In this document: positions 53,383-62,170 of the stretch, one piece after another
How the letters are laid out: the number at the start of each line of letters is the position of its first letter
How positions within the stretch are numbered: position 1 is the first letter of the stretch
Program-made: the position numbers and the translations under genes
Source of the DNA: Bradyrhizobium guangzhouense
GTDB lineage: Bacteria; Pseudomonadota; Alphaproteobacteria; Rhizobiales; Xanthobacteraceae
Length of the DNA stretch: 64,000 nucleotides
Assembly: GCF_004114955.1 (NCBI RefSeq)
Contig: NZ_CP030053.1
Coordinates: forward strand, 1,984,001 to 2,048,000
Direction of reading: 5' to 3'
Notes under the pieces: model-generated
Databases searched by the model: none
What the model saw: the letters and a program-made list of their open reading frames with translations, nothing else
What the model was told of the DNA's origin: nothing

Positions 53383-54852
53383 ATGCGGTTCCTGCTTGCG
53401 CTCATTGCAGCCCTTGAATTGCTCTGCGCCTGTAACGCCGACGCCCAGGCGGTCGGCCAGTATCCTTTTGCGCTGACGCGCGAAGGCCAGATGCTCGGTG
53501 CGGTCGAAGGCGAGGTCGCCTCCTTCAAGGGGCTGGCCTATGCCGCGCCGCCGGTCGGCAGCCTGCGTTGGCGTCCGCCTCAGGAGCTGCCCGAGAGCTC
53601 CGAGATGAGCACGGCGTACGACTATGGCGCGCCCTGTCTGCAGCCCTCGCTGCCGGCCGCGCGCGAGGATTGCCTGACGCTGAACGTGTTTCGGCCTTTC
53701 GGCGTCGACGGGCCGCTGCCGGTGATGGTGTTCATCCATGGCGGCGGTTTTGTCAGCGGTACCGCCAATGATCCGCTGTTCGACGGTTCGAGGTTCGCGC
53801 AGGCCGGCCTCATCGTCGTCACCGTGAATTATCGGCTCGGCGCGTTCGGCTGGCTCATGCATCCCGCATTGTCCGAGGACGGTTCAGGCAATTTCGGCCT
53901 GATGGACCAGATCACGGCGTTGCGTTGGGTGCACGACAACATCGCGGCCTTCGGCGGCGATGCGAACAACGTCACGCTGTTCGGCAACGGCGCCGGCGCG
54001 ACCTCGATCGCGCTGCTGATGCTGTGCTCCCAATCACGCGATCTCTTCCAGAAGGCGATCCTGCAATCGGTGCCCGGCCGCATGCGCCCGGCCTCGCCGC
54101 AGGAGGCCGAGACTGCGGGGTTGCAATTCGTCGCCGCGCTCGGACAGGCGACCGATTTGCGCGCGGTCGAACCGGCGCGGTTGCTTGCCGCCGAGGGAAG
54201 ACTGCTGGACAAATCGCCGCGCGGCTTTTCGCCGGCGATGGACGGAAGCCTGGTGACCGAAGACATCGCCGCGGGATTTGCATCGGGACACGAGAGCCGC
54301 ATTCCCCTCATCATCGGCTCGAATGATGACGAGAGGCGCTTCGACAGCGAGCTGGAAGTCAAGCAGGCGCTGTCGTCCTCCACCGAAAGCCCTGATGAGT
54401 TGCGCAGGCTCTATCCTGACGCCAAGACGCCCTCCGATGTTGCCGCCGGCTTCTACACTGACAAGGTCTTCTCCGAGCCGGTGCGAATGCTCGCCCGGCT
54501 TCATGCCGCAACCGGCGCGCCCACCTTCCGCTATCGCTTCACCTACGTGCCGGAAGCCCGGCGCAGCAATCCCGACGAGGGCCACGGGCGCGAATTGCAG
54601 TTCGTCTTCGGCGCCGAGGGCGTGCCGGGCGCGGGCATTTTCTCGCGACGGGATCGCGAGGTCGCAAACCGGATGCGGTCCTACTGGATCAATTTTGCGA
54701 AGAGCGGCGATCCCAACGGAGCCGAGCTGCCGCATTGGGATGCGGCCGCGGACCGCGACCATCTATTGCTGATCGCGAACGATCATACCGCGAGCGGCGA
54801 CGACCCCTTGTCGGAGCGTCTGGATCGGCTAGCGCGCGAGAGCGGGAAGTGA
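53383..54852 (+). CDS. Carboxylesterase-family protein lacking the catalytic serine
   Basis: This 489-residue protein has a signal peptide (about 1-22) and the type-B carboxylesterase fold: FKGLAYAAPPVGSLRW, EDCLTLNVF, VMVFIHGGGFVSG and NFGLMDQITALRWVHDNIAAFGGDANNVTLFG. The nucleophile elbow reads GNGAGA instead of GESAGG, so the catalytic Ser is Gly203. The triad acid (NDDERRF) and His (GHGRELQFVFG) are kept. It is therefore probably inactive as an esterase, or a non-catalytic binding protein. It starts 82 bases after the small protein. Confidence 0.85.
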   Translation: MRFLLALIAALELLCACNADAQAVGQYPFALTREGQMLGAVEGEVASFKGLAYAAPPVGSLRWRPPQELPESSEMSTAYDYGAPCLQPSLPAAREDCLTLNVFRPFGVDGPLPVMVFIHGGGFVSGTANDPLFDGSRFAQAGLIVVTVNYRLGAFGWLMHPALSEDGSGNFGLMDQITALRWVHDNIAAFGGDANNVTLFGNGAGATSIALLMLCSQSRDLFQKAILQSVPGRMRPASPQEAETAGLQFVAALGQATDLRAVEPARLLAAEGRLLDKSPRGFSPAMDGSLVTEDIAAGFASGHESRIPLIIGSNDDERRFDSELEVKQALSSSTESPDELRRLYPDAKTPSDVAAGFYTDKVFSEPVRMLARLHAATGAPTFRYRFTYVPEARRSNPDEGHGRELQFVFGAEGVPGAGIFSRRDREVANRMRSYWINFAKSGDPNGAELPHWDAAADRDHLLLIANDHTASGDDPLSERLDRLARESGK

Positions 54853-54859
54853 ATTGGGG

Positions 54860-55039
54860 TTAGGCCGCGAGCTCGACGCGCGGCGCCGGCGTCAGGCGAT
54901 CTTCCTCGAGATAGTCCATCGTGCCGTCTTTCTCGACGGCATAGAACTGCTGGCCTTCCTTGGACCGGTAGGCGGCGCGAACGACGCCGCGGCGGCCCTT
55001 GTCACTGTTGACGACGTCCCCCAGCGCAAACTTCTTCAT
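54860..55039 (-). CDS. Small SH3/KOW-like hypothetical protein
   Basis: A 59-residue protein starting MKKFALGDVVNSDKGRRGVV. The GDVV...GRRGVVRAAY pattern looks like a small SH3/KOW-type barrel. It ends convergent with the carboxylesterase gene, with 7 bases between the stops. An extra upstream ATG would add five residues. Function unknown. Confidence 0.68.
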   Translation of the reverse strand: MKKFALGDVVNSDKGRRGVVRAAYRSKEGQQFYAVEKDGTMDYLEEDRLTPAPRVELAA

Positions 55040-55200
55040 CTTAACGTCCCGCATGTCTTCTGGCCGATTGCTTCGGCCATATCAGGATTGTGGGCGGGAA
55101 ATCGTTAACGGCTTGCTAACCATGCCGGTTTGCCTATGCTCGCCGCCAAGCGCGCGGGCGTTTAATCCGCGCAGGATGTCTTCGAGGCGAGCCTGAAAAC

Positions 55201-55995
55201 ATGACGCGACTTCCGACCCTGTTTCTGTCCCATGGCGGCGGCCCCTGGCCCTTCATGGAGGACCGGCGGGTGCAATATGCCAAGACCGCCGCGGAGTTCG
55301 GCCGGCTGCCGCAGCTGCTTCCTGAACGACCGAAGGCGGTGCTTGTCATCACCGGCCATTGGGAGGCCAACGCCTTCACCGTGTCGACCTCGGCCCATCC
55401 GCCGATGGTGTACGACTATTACGGTTTCCCCGAGCATACTTACCACATCACCTATCCGGCGCCGGGCCAGCCCCAACTCGCAGCGGAGGTGAAGGCGCTG
55501 CTTGCGCGCGCCGGCCTCGATTGCCGGGAAGATCCCAATCAGGGCTTTGACCACGGCACCTTCGTGCCGCTCGGCTTGATGTACCCCAACGCCGACATGC
55601 CGATAGCGCTGCTGTCGCTGAAGTCGAGCTATGACGCGGCCGAGCACATCAAGGTCGGGCAGGCGATCGCCCCGCTGCGCGATGAGGGCATTCTGATCGT
55701 CGGCAGCGGGCTCACCTATCACAACATGCGCGGTTTTGGCCGTGCGGAATCCAAGCCGGTCTCGTATGATTTCGAAGCCTATCTGAACGAGGCGATCAGC
55801 AATCCGGACGCGGCGCGCCGCAACGCGATGCTGGTCGATTGGGAGAACGCGCCCAGCGCGCGCCTGGCGCATCCGCGTGAGGATCATCTCCTGCCGCTGA
55901 TGGTTGCCGCGGGTGCTGCGGGCAGTGACGTCGGCAAGCGCGTCTTCGTCGACGAGGTCGCAAGCGTCGCGATGGCGTCGTATATGTTCGGGTGA
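55201..55995 (+). CDS. LigB/DODA-type extradiol dioxygenase
   Basis: This 264-residue class III ring-cleavage dioxygenase family protein has metal ligands in FLSHGGGPW (His) and GHWEA, and later GFDHGTFVPL (catalytic His). Homologues include 4,5-DOPA dioxygenases and LigB enzymes that open catechol rings with Fe(II) or Zn. Whether it acts on an aromatic substrate here is not shown. Its last ~60 bases are repeated, diverged, at 56833-56893. Confidence 0.9.
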   Translation: MTRLPTLFLSHGGGPWPFMEDRRVQYAKTAAEFGRLPQLLPERPKAVLVITGHWEANAFTVSTSAHPPMVYDYYGFPEHTYHITYPAPGQPQLAAEVKALLARAGLDCREDPNQGFDHGTFVPLGLMYPNADMPIALLSLKSSYDAAEHIKVGQAIAPLRDEGILIVGSGLTYHNMRGFGRAESKPVSYDFEAYLNEAISNPDAARRNAMLVDWENAPSARLAHPREDHLLPLMVAAGAAGSDVGKRVFVDEVASVAMASYMFG

Positions 55996-56052
55996 AGGTG
56001 GAAGCCGGATCGGCGAGCCGTAACCCGCCATGACCAGGCAGGGTGTCAGGGA

Positions 56053-56757
56053 TCACGGCTTGTAGCGCGCAATGCCGTGCGACAGCAGATAAGCGTCATG
56101 GGCCGCATCCGACAGGAAACGGATGAGTTGCGCCGAAGCGTCCCGCCGCTTGCTGTGGATATGGATGAACATCGACATATCAATGCTCAGATCGAGCTCG
56201 TCCGGAAATTTTGCGACCGGCACGATGCCGGGAGCCGTTACGATCCTGGACAAAGGTGCGATGGCATATTGCACGCGTCCCTGTGACACAGCGAGCGGCG
56301 GTTCGCCTGCTCCCATCGGCCGCAATCGATCCGACAGCTGCTTTTCAAGTCCCATGGCCTTGACGGCGCGCAGGAACGTCTTGCCGCTGGTCCCGATGTC
56401 CGTGTAGGCGATCGTATCGGCGTTCGCGAGGAGATCGCGGATTGCCGCGTGCGAGCTGACAATGTCTCGCTCGGGTCCGACGGCGCCGATTGCCAGCGGA
56501 ATTCGGCCGAACGGCACATGAACGTCCGGAACGACGCGGCCTTGCGCGATCATCTCTTCGACATACCAGGGATTGTTCAATCCAACATCGAAGACTTCGC
56601 CGGCCATGACACGCTTGGCGACTGCCGGGTTGACATCGTAATTGGCCTGAATCTCCAGGCCGTGCTCGCGGCTGAAGCGCGGCAGCAATTCTTCGAGCTC
56701 CGCGTGGATGGCAACGGCGCTCAGCACAATGATCTCGGTCTCGTGTGGATTGTTCAT
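56053..56757 (-). CDS. Substrate-binding-domain protein (ModA-like), no signal peptide
   Basis: This 234-residue protein has a periplasmic-binding fold of the extracellular solute-binding/ModA type (IIVLSAVAIHAELEELLPRFSREHGLEIQ, DVGLNNPWYVEEMIAQGRV, YTDIGTSGKTFLRAV, GRVQYAIAPLSRIV). The start at 56757 has no signal peptide; the longer frame to 56811 adds 18 residues that also lack one. No transporter gene is next to it. It is bracketed by two copies of the 3' end of the neighbouring dioxygenase, so it may have been inserted. Confidence 0.75.
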   Translation of the reverse strand: MNNPHETEIIVLSAVAIHAELEELLPRFSREHGLEIQANYDVNPAVAKRVMAGEVFDVGLNNPWYVEEMIAQGRVVPDVHVPFGRIPLAIGAVGPERDIVSSHAAIRDLLANADTIAYTDIGTSGKTFLRAVKAMGLEKQLSDRLRPMGAGEPPLAVSQGRVQYAIAPLSRIVTAPGIVPVAKFPDELDLSIDMSMFIHIHSKRRDASAQLIRFLSDAAHDAYLLSHGIARYKP

Positions 56758-56819
56758 ACCGGTCTCCAGTCCACATTTCAATGCGGCGACTATAGCGAAA
56801 TCCGTGTTCACGTCGAACC

Positions 56820-56893
56820 CGCTGCCGGCAGCGAAGCGCGTCTTCGTCGACGAGGTCGCCAGCGTCGCGATGGCATCGTATGTCTTTGGGTGA
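56820..56893 (+). pseudogene. Duplicated 3' end of the LigB dioxygenase gene
   Basis: The plus strand here reads KRVFVDEVASVAMASYVFG and a TGA, nearly the same as the end of the intact dioxygenase (55935-55995, ending ASYMFG). The bases before it (GCTGCCGGCAGCGAAGCGCG) align with the intact copy after a short deletion. The rest of the gene is missing. It is a leftover of a duplication or of a replaced second copy. Confidence 0.8.
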
Positions 56894-56980
56894 ATGCGTA
56901 GGGCGGATTAGCGAAGCGTAATCCGCCATTGGGCCGCAGCAAAGGTGGCGGATTACGCTTCGCTAATCCGCCCTACGCAT
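56894..56980. repeat. 35-bp perfect inverted repeat
   Basis: Arms 56894-56928 and 56946-56980 are perfect complements of 35 bases with a 17-base loop. The cores contain GCGAAGC (56911-56917) and GCTTCGC (56957-56963). It could form a very stable hairpin and end transcription from either side. The glgA stop codon (56973-56975 on the minus strand) lies inside the right arm. Confidence 0.9.
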
Positions 56981-58424
56981 TGCGTGACGCGATCAAGCTC
57001 CGATACAGCGCCGCATACTCGCCGGCGCGGTTGCGCCAGGACACGTCGGTGGCAAGGCCGTTCAATTGCAGTCGCCGCCAGGTCGCCTTGTCGCGAAAGG
57101 CGGCATTGGCTTTCCGCAAGCCGCCGGTGAGGGCGTCGGCCGTCACTGGAGCGAACTTGAAGCCGGTGGCGTCACGTCCGGTCTCGCCGATGTCGACGAT
57201 GGTGTCCTCGAGGCCGCCGACATGGGAGACGATCGGGACCGCGCCATAGCGCAATGCGCAGAGCTGGGTCAGCCCGCACGGCTCGAACCGCGACGGCACG
57301 AGCAGCGCGTCGGATCCGGCCTGGATCAGGTGGGCCAGAATCTCGTCATAGCCGATCAAGACGCCGATCCGGCCGGGATTGGCACGCGCGGCGGCTTGGT
57401 AGCGCTCCTGGAGATCGCGGTCGCCGCTGCCGAGCAATGCGAGCTGCATGCCCTGGTCCAGGATCGTCGGGATCGCCTCGAGCAGCAAGTCCAGGCCCTT
57501 CTGCCAGGACAGCCGGCTGATGACGCCGAGCAGCGGCGCCTCGTCGGAGGAATCGAGATTGAACTGCTGCTGCAGCACCGCCTTGTTCGCGGCGCGGAAC
57601 GTGAGGTCCTGTGCACCGAAGCGATAGGCGATATGCGGATCGGTCTGCGGATTCCACACTCCGATGTCGATGCCGTTGAGGATGCCGCTGAGCACGTTGG
57701 CGCGCGCGCGCAGCAGGCCGCCGAGCCCCATGCCGCCTTCATCGCTCTGGATCTCGCGGGCGTAGGTCGGCGACACCGTGGTGATGCGATCGGCGAGCTG
57801 CAGCCCGGCTTTCAGAAAACTGATGCCGCCGAAATATTCGAGGCCGTGGACGTCGAACGATGCGTCATGGGGCAGGCCGATCGCCCCGGCCAGCGCGCGG
57901 TCGAACTTGCCCTGATAGGCCATGTTGTGAATCGTCATCACCGTGCCGGGCCGCGCCCCGCCGTCATAGTGCAGATAGGCCGGCGCCAGTCCGGCCTGCC
58001 AGTCATGGGCGTGGACCACGTCGGGTATGAAACTCGCGACCAGACCCCGGCCGATATCGGCCGCCACGCGCGCCAGCGCCGCGAAGCGCACGCCGTTGTC
58101 GGGCCAGTCGACGCCCTCGGCGGTGACGTAAGGGTTGCCCGGCCGCGCATAGAGGTGCGGTACGTCGAGCACGAACAGATCGAGCCCCTCATGCGAACCG
58201 GCGAGCAGGCGTCCCCGCCCGCCGAAATAATCCGGCCAGCGCCGGATCTCGTCCGCGCCCGAAAGCCGTCGCATCACCTCAGGATAGCCCGGCATCAAGG
58301 TGCGCATCTCGACGCCGTGCGCCTTCAGCGCGATCGGCAGCGCACCGGCGACATCAGCGAGGCCGCCGGTCTTGACGATGGGATAGACTTCCGAAGCGAC
58401 CGCGAGGACGCGAACAGGCGTCAT
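56973..58424 (-). CDS. glgA: Glycogen synthase
   Basis: This 483-residue GT5 glycosyltransferase has the ADP-glucose motif [13 protein letters not shown] near the start, [12 protein letters not shown], and the C-terminal motif [23 protein letters not shown]. It extends alpha-1,4-glucan using ADP-glucose made by GlgC. Its start overlaps the glgC stop by four bases (ATGA). The last residues and stop are encoded by a repeat arm, so the C-terminus is probably slightly altered compared with relatives. Confidence 0.95.
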   Translation of the reverse strand: MTPVRVLAVASEVYPIVKTGGLADVAGALPIALKAHGVEMRTLMPGYPEVMRRLSGADEIRRWPDYFGGRGRLLAGSHEGLDLFVLDVPHLYARPGNPYVTAEGVDWPDNGVRFAALARVAADIGRGLVASFIPDVVHAHDWQAGLAPAYLHYDGGARPGTVMTIHNMAYQGKFDRALAGAIGLPHDASFDVHGLEYFGGISFLKAGLQLADRITTVSPTYAREIQSDEGGMGLGGLLRARANVLSGILNGIDIGVWNPQTDPHIAYRFGAQDLTFRAANKAVLQQQFNLDSSDEAPLLGVISRLSWQKGLDLLLEAIPTILDQGMQLALLGSGDRDLQERYQAAARANPGRIGVLIGYDEILAHLIQAGSDALLVPSRFEPCGLTQLCALRYGAVPIVSHVGGLEDTIVDIGETGRDATGFKFAPVTADALTGGLRKANAAFRDKATWRRLQLNGLATDVSWRNRAGEYAALYRSLIASRNA

Positions 58425-59683
58425 GTATTGAGCCTGTCGATCATTGGCTGGGTCACGAGCGAGATGCCCTGTTCGGTGGTGCGGAAGCGTTTGGCGTCAA
58501 ATTCCGGATCCTCGCCGATGACGAGTCCCTCCGGAATCTCCACGCCGCGGTCGATCACCACGTTCTTCAAGCGAGCGCCGCGGCCGACATTGACGTAGGG
58601 CATGATCACGGCGTTCTCGACATTGGCATAGGAGTTGATGCGCACCCCCGTGAACAACAACGAGCGGCGCAGCGATGCGCCGGAGATGATGCAGCCGCCA
58701 GAGACGAGCGAACTCACCGCCTGGCCGCGCCGGCTCTCCTCGTCATGGACGAATTTCGCGGGTGGCGTGATCTCGGCATAGGACCAGATCGGCCAGGCGC
58801 GGTCGAACAGATCGAGCTCCGGCACGACGTCGGTGAGGTCGATATTGGCCGCCCAATAGGCATCCACTGTGCCGGCGTCGCGCCAGTAGGAGCGGGGGTC
58901 ATTGCCCGAGCGCACGCAGGAGGTCGAGAACTGGTGCGCGATGGCGCGGCCGTTCTTGACGATGTAGGGAATGATATCCTTGCCGAAATCGTGGCTGGAG
59001 TTCGTATCCTCGGCGTCGCGCTTGAGTTGATCGTACAGGAATTTGGTGTCGAATACGTAGATGCCCATGCTGGCGAGCGAAACATCAGGCTTGCCCGGCA
59101 TCGGCGGCGGATCCTTTGGCTTCTCCAGGAACTGCTGGATCCAGCCGTTCTCGTCGACATGCATGATCCCGAAGCCCGAGGATTCCGCACGCGGCATTTC
59201 GAGGCAGCCGACGGTGACGTCGGCGCCGCTGTCGACGTGCTGGCGCAGCATCACCTCGTAGTCCATCTTGTAGATGTGGTCGCCCGCGAGAACCACGATG
59301 AAGCGGGCATTGTGCGACTCGATGATGTCGATGTTCTGGTAGATCGCATCCGCCGTGCCGACATACCACATGCTCTCCGAGACGCGCTGGCTCGCGGGCA
59401 GGATGTCGAAGCTCTCGTTGCGCTCAGGGCGGAAGAAGTTCCAGCCCATCTGGAGATGCCGGATCAGGCTGTGCGCCTTGTATTGCGTGGCGACCGCGAT
59501 GCGGCGGATGCCGGAGTTCACCGCGTTCGACAGGGCGAAATCGATGATGCGGGATTTGCCGCCGAAATAGACCGCGGGCTTGGCCCGCCGGTCGGTCAAT
59601 TCCAGCAGCCGGCTGCCGCGGCCGCCGGCCAGGACAAATGCCAAAGCCTGGCGGGCAAGCGGCTCATTTCCGGCAGCACTCAT
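58421..59683 (-). CDS. glgC: Glucose-1-phosphate adenylyltransferase
   Basis: This 420-residue enzyme makes ADP-glucose from glucose-1-phosphate and ATP. Motifs: [42 protein letters not shown] start with [26 protein letters not shown], and the C-terminal beta-helix hexapeptide repeats. The length matches rhizobial GlgC. The ATG at 59683 is preceded by GGATGAC. It is first in the glgC-glgA operon and sets flux into glycogen. Confidence 0.95.
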   Translation of the reverse strand: MSAAGNEPLARQALAFVLAGGRGSRLLELTDRRAKPAVYFGGKSRIIDFALSNAVNSGIRRIAVATQYKAHSLIRHLQMGWNFFRPERNESFDILPASQRVSESMWYVGTADAIYQNIDIIESHNARFIVVLAGDHIYKMDYEVMLRQHVDSGADVTVGCLEMPRAESSGFGIMHVDENGWIQQFLEKPKDPPPMPGKPDVSLASMGIYVFDTKFLYDQLKRDAEDTNSSHDFGKDIIPYIVKNGRAIAHQFSTSCVRSGNDPRSYWRDAGTVDAYWAANIDLTDVVPELDLFDRAWPIWSYAEITPPAKFVHDEESRRGQAVSSLVSGGCIISGASLRRSLLFTGVRINSYANVENAVIMPYVNVGRGARLKNVVIDRGVEIPEGLVIGEDPEFDAKRFRTTEQGISLVTQPMIDRLNT

Positions 59684-60010
59684 GTCATCCTCCCACTCGT
59701 CTGGCGCAAGCCAATTCTGGCGTAAGCCAAGGCCTTCGCGAAGTGCCTTCCGGCCGCGCATCATTGGAACAGATAGTAACGGTACGAATAGTAAATCGGG
59801 AAGATGCTTGTTGGTTGCGAACACGCGGGAAGCTTAACGCTTTGGCCGCGGCGGGAGGCCTTCCGTCGCCGTCGCCTGGCGGTCACAGATCAGGCATGCG
59901 CAGCCATCTTGTGCGCTGCACGCAAGATTGGCGGCTTTGACTTCGCGCAAGGACGCAAGATCATGGCGTGCGATGCTTTTCAAATGAAACATCAGACAGG
60001 GAGCAAGAGG
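59684..60010. other. Divergent promoter region of glgC and the Tyr/Gly-rich gene
   Basis: No gene is supported. The bases from 59700 to 59800 should hold the glgC promoter. The rest precedes the plus-strand gene; an ATG at 59984 is in frame with it. I see no clear operator or repeat. Confidence 0.5.
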
Positions 60011-60430
60011 ATGAGTATCTGGAGAACCGCAATTGCATGCTCACTGGCGGTCGGGGTCCTGATCGGCCAGGTTGGGCAGGCATCAGCGGGACCGATGCCG
60101 ACCAATGTCGCGACCATGAAGGCTGCGGCCGGCGATGATGTCACTCAGGTTCACTGGCGTGGTGGCGGCTGGGGCTGGGGCCTCGGTGGCTTTGCGGCCG
60201 GCGCCATCATCGGCAGCGCCATCGCCGGCGCGCCCTACGGCTATTACGGCGGGGGACCGTACTACGGCTACGGCTATCCGGGTTACGGCTACGGCTATGC
60301 ACCGGCCTATTATGGTTACGGCTACGGGCCTGCCTACCCTCGCTATTACCGGCCCTATCGTCCGTATTACGGTTATCGCTACGGCTATTATCGGCCGCAC
60401 TACCGTCACTACTACCGCCGCTATTGGTGA
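60011..60430 (+). CDS. Gly/Tyr-rich secreted protein
   Basis: This 139-residue protein has a Sec signal peptide (about 1-27, ending ASAG) and a mature part with a Gly-rich glycine-zipper-like stretch (GWGLGGFAAGAIIGSAIAG) and a long Tyr/Pro/Gly/Arg repeat (GYGYGYAPAYYGYGYGP, later RYYRPYRPYYGYRYGYYRP). Such Tyr-rich secreted proteins are common in rhizobia. Function unknown. ATG 60011 follows CAAGAGG; upstream ATG codons in the frame are possible. Confidence 0.8.
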   Translation: MSIWRTAIACSLAVGVLIGQVGQASAGPMPTNVATMKAAAGDDVTQVHWRGGGWGWGLGGFAAGAIIGSAIAGAPYGYYGGGPYYGYGYPGYGYGYAPAYYGYGYGPAYPRYYRPYRPYYGYRYGYYRPHYRHYYRRYW

Positions 60431-60728
60431 TCGCGCAGGCGGACGAGGTCGTCGATCGCTCGTCCGCCTATGCGATTGCGGGCGCATCATCACTCTCGTT
60501 GAGGCGGGCCGGGTTCGGCGCGCCACCATAGCACGCTTGAGACGCGCGTAGACGCGCTCATGCTGGCGCGCTGCGTCGCGCGCGACAGCATCGAGGTGCG
60601 CACGCTCGTCTTCCACAAACAGTAACAATGTGTGATGGATCCGCCGGGCATGGTCCGGTGGAGTTCCCGGAACAATCCGGAACTCGACGACGTTGCAGCG
60701 CGGGGCAGGGCCAACCGGGAGCGGTGCC

Positions 60729-61043
60729 GTGCAAGCGCAGCCGACACTCTTGTTTTGTCTGACCACTTTCTCGCTTTCTGCATTTTCCGTCGCTCACGCC
60801 GAAAGCGGACTTGCCTCATATTATGGATATGGAAAAGCCGCGAGGAGCGGCGAGCTGACCTGCGCGCACCGGACGCGCCCGTTCGGCAGCGTGCTCAAGG
60901 TGTCCTATGGCGGTCGGACCATTCAATGCCGCGTCAATGATCGCGGCCCCTTCATTCGCGGCCGCATCGTCGATCTCTCGGTGCCCGCTGCTCGTGCGCT
61001 CGGCATGATGAGCGCAGGCGTGGTGCGTGTCTCCGTAGAATAG
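60729..61043 (+). CDS. RlpA-like double-psi beta-barrel protein
   Basis: This 104-residue protein has a signal peptide (about 1-24, ending VAHAES) and an RlpA-type domain: GLASYYGYGKAARSGELTCAHRTRPFGSVLKVSYGG-type core with RPFGSVLKV and NDRGPFIRGRIVDLSVPAA. GTG 60729 follows GGGAGCGG; the frame is open a little further up. It is a short paralogue of the RlpA gene at 48270, lacking the lipobox. The 298-base gap upstream holds no supported gene. Confidence 0.82.
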   Translation: MQAQPTLLFCLTTFSLSAFSVAHAESGLASYYGYGKAARSGELTCAHRTRPFGSVLKVSYGGRTIQCRVNDRGPFIRGRIVDLSVPAARALGMMSAGVVRVSVE

Positions 61044-61115
61044 CGCCGCCGACGCGCGATGTATGCATCAAGAGGACGGGGCGGCCGGTGGTGCTGCGGC
61101 GTGCCACCCATGCGC

Positions 61116-61202
61116 CTACCACGCTCCGACAGCCATCATCACGACGATAGTCAGGCACGAGAGGCAGGCGATCGACGCAGCATAGAATTGGGGGGTGTTC
61201 AA
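61116..61202 (-). CDS. 28-residue single-helix protein (TTG start)
   Basis: On the minus strand a TTG at 61202 follows a perfect AGGAGG ribosome site. The frame reads MNTPQFYAASIAC and ends AVGAW, with one hydrophobic helix. It is too short for the usual cutoffs. The strong ribosome site and membrane helix favour a real small membrane protein. Function unknown. Confidence 0.6.
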   Translation of the reverse strand: MNTPQFYAASIACLSCLTIVVMMAVGAW

Positions 61203-61255
61203 TATCGCCTCCTGAAATTCGTCCGCTTCTTCGAAAGATTGATGTCGCAGCGCGC

Positions 61256-61447
61256 TTATTCCCTCTGACGCTTCAATTCGGCGTCGTGTTGCCCGTCCGT
61301 CCCGTCCGGATCGGACCGCGCATCATCCGGAAGAAACACCTTTGGATGTTTGCCGATGAGCAGAAGCTGCTTGCGCATCTCGGCAAGGCGGGCACGGCAA
61401 AATTCCTTGTAGAGCAATTCGAATATGGCGGGCACTGTCACCCCCAT
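61256..61447 (-). CDS. Small hypothetical protein
   Basis: A 63-residue frame starting MGVTVPAIFELLYKEFCRARL, amphipathic and then charged (DPDGTDGQHDAELKRQRE). No membrane helix is certain. It is upstream of the 28-residue frame on the same strand and could be co-transcribed. The family is not recognised and coding status is uncertain. Confidence 0.45.
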   Translation of the reverse strand: MGVTVPAIFELLYKEFCRARLAEMRKQLLLIGKHPKVFLPDDARSDPDGTDGQHDAELKRQRE

Positions 61448-61832
61448 CGCTGGAATTCAAGCTCTGAAATATATGATCCCGCTGGACGGCTTCGAAAATG
61501 CGAGCCGTTGCCGGAGAGGCCAACTCTGAAATGCCGTTGGCTGACCGGCTTGTAAGCACGAAAAACGAGCGCCGCTAATAATCCAGATCACAGTCTAGAA
61601 AGCTTTTGTTTCAAAAGGACTTCGTCTCACAACCAGCGCGAGTTGCCTGACGGCCCAAAAACCAACTACAGCGCGAAAATCGTGATCACCGGATGCATTT
61701 GCCGTCATCTGCAACGCCGGCGGCGACGAGCGGAGTTGCGCCTTACCGGGTGCGTTGTGACCATCCTCTCCCGCGCGCGGGGAGAGGATGCTTGGCGTCG
61801 TGGGGATGGAAGGGCGTCGCGACAATGTCAGC
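61448..61832. other. Gene-free gap with a hairpin repeat
   Basis: No credible gene is present in 385 bases. A perfect 11-bp inverted pair CATCCTCTCCC (61762-61772) / GGGAGAGGATG (61780-61790) forms a strong hairpin. It lies 43 bases after the stop of the minus-strand Cys-rich gene and may terminate it. The rest is AT-richer than the average of the window (about 61580-61620), with no motif that I recognise. Confidence 0.55.
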
Positions 61833-62051
61833 TCAGATGCACCGCATCGTCCCGTTGGGCATGCGCGTGGCCGGATGGCCGGTCTTGCGGATGCAGTAGT
61901 CTTCGTTCTGCCCGCCGAAGACGCAGCGGCCCGCCGCATTGCGATGCTGGTTCGGACCGCAGCCGCCAAGGGCAGCAGCGGGCGTCGACGTCAACCAGAG
62001 ACCCGCCGAGAGAACAACAATTCCAAACAGAGCAGCAGACAGAGTCTTCAT
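61833..62051 (-). CDS. Small Cys-rich secreted protein
   Basis: This 72-residue protein has a signal peptide (about 1-27, ending AAA) and a mature part with GCGPNQHRNAAGRC and four cysteines (GGCGP, GRCVF, DYCIR, TMRCI), as in rhizobial small secreted Cys proteins. Two disulfides are likely. ATG 62051 gives the best signal; a start four codons upstream is possible. Function unknown. Confidence 0.75.
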   Translation of the reverse strand: MKTLSAALFGIVVLSAGLWLTSTPAAALGGCGPNQHRNAAGRCVFGGQNEDYCIRKTGHPATRMPNGTMRCI

Positions 62052-62170
62052 GAAAACCTCCACGTCTCGCGCGCCATCGTGATCAATGGCCGCCTTCTAT
62101 AGCACGAGCGTGAATTCGCATAAATCGGTGCGGCGCGAGAACGTCGCGCCGTCAGCCCGACGGCAGGTGG

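Noticed and set aside
57066..58598. 510-codon open frame on the plus strand
   Set aside because: It is antisense to glgA, whose motifs are unmistakable. The plus frame has no recognisable features.
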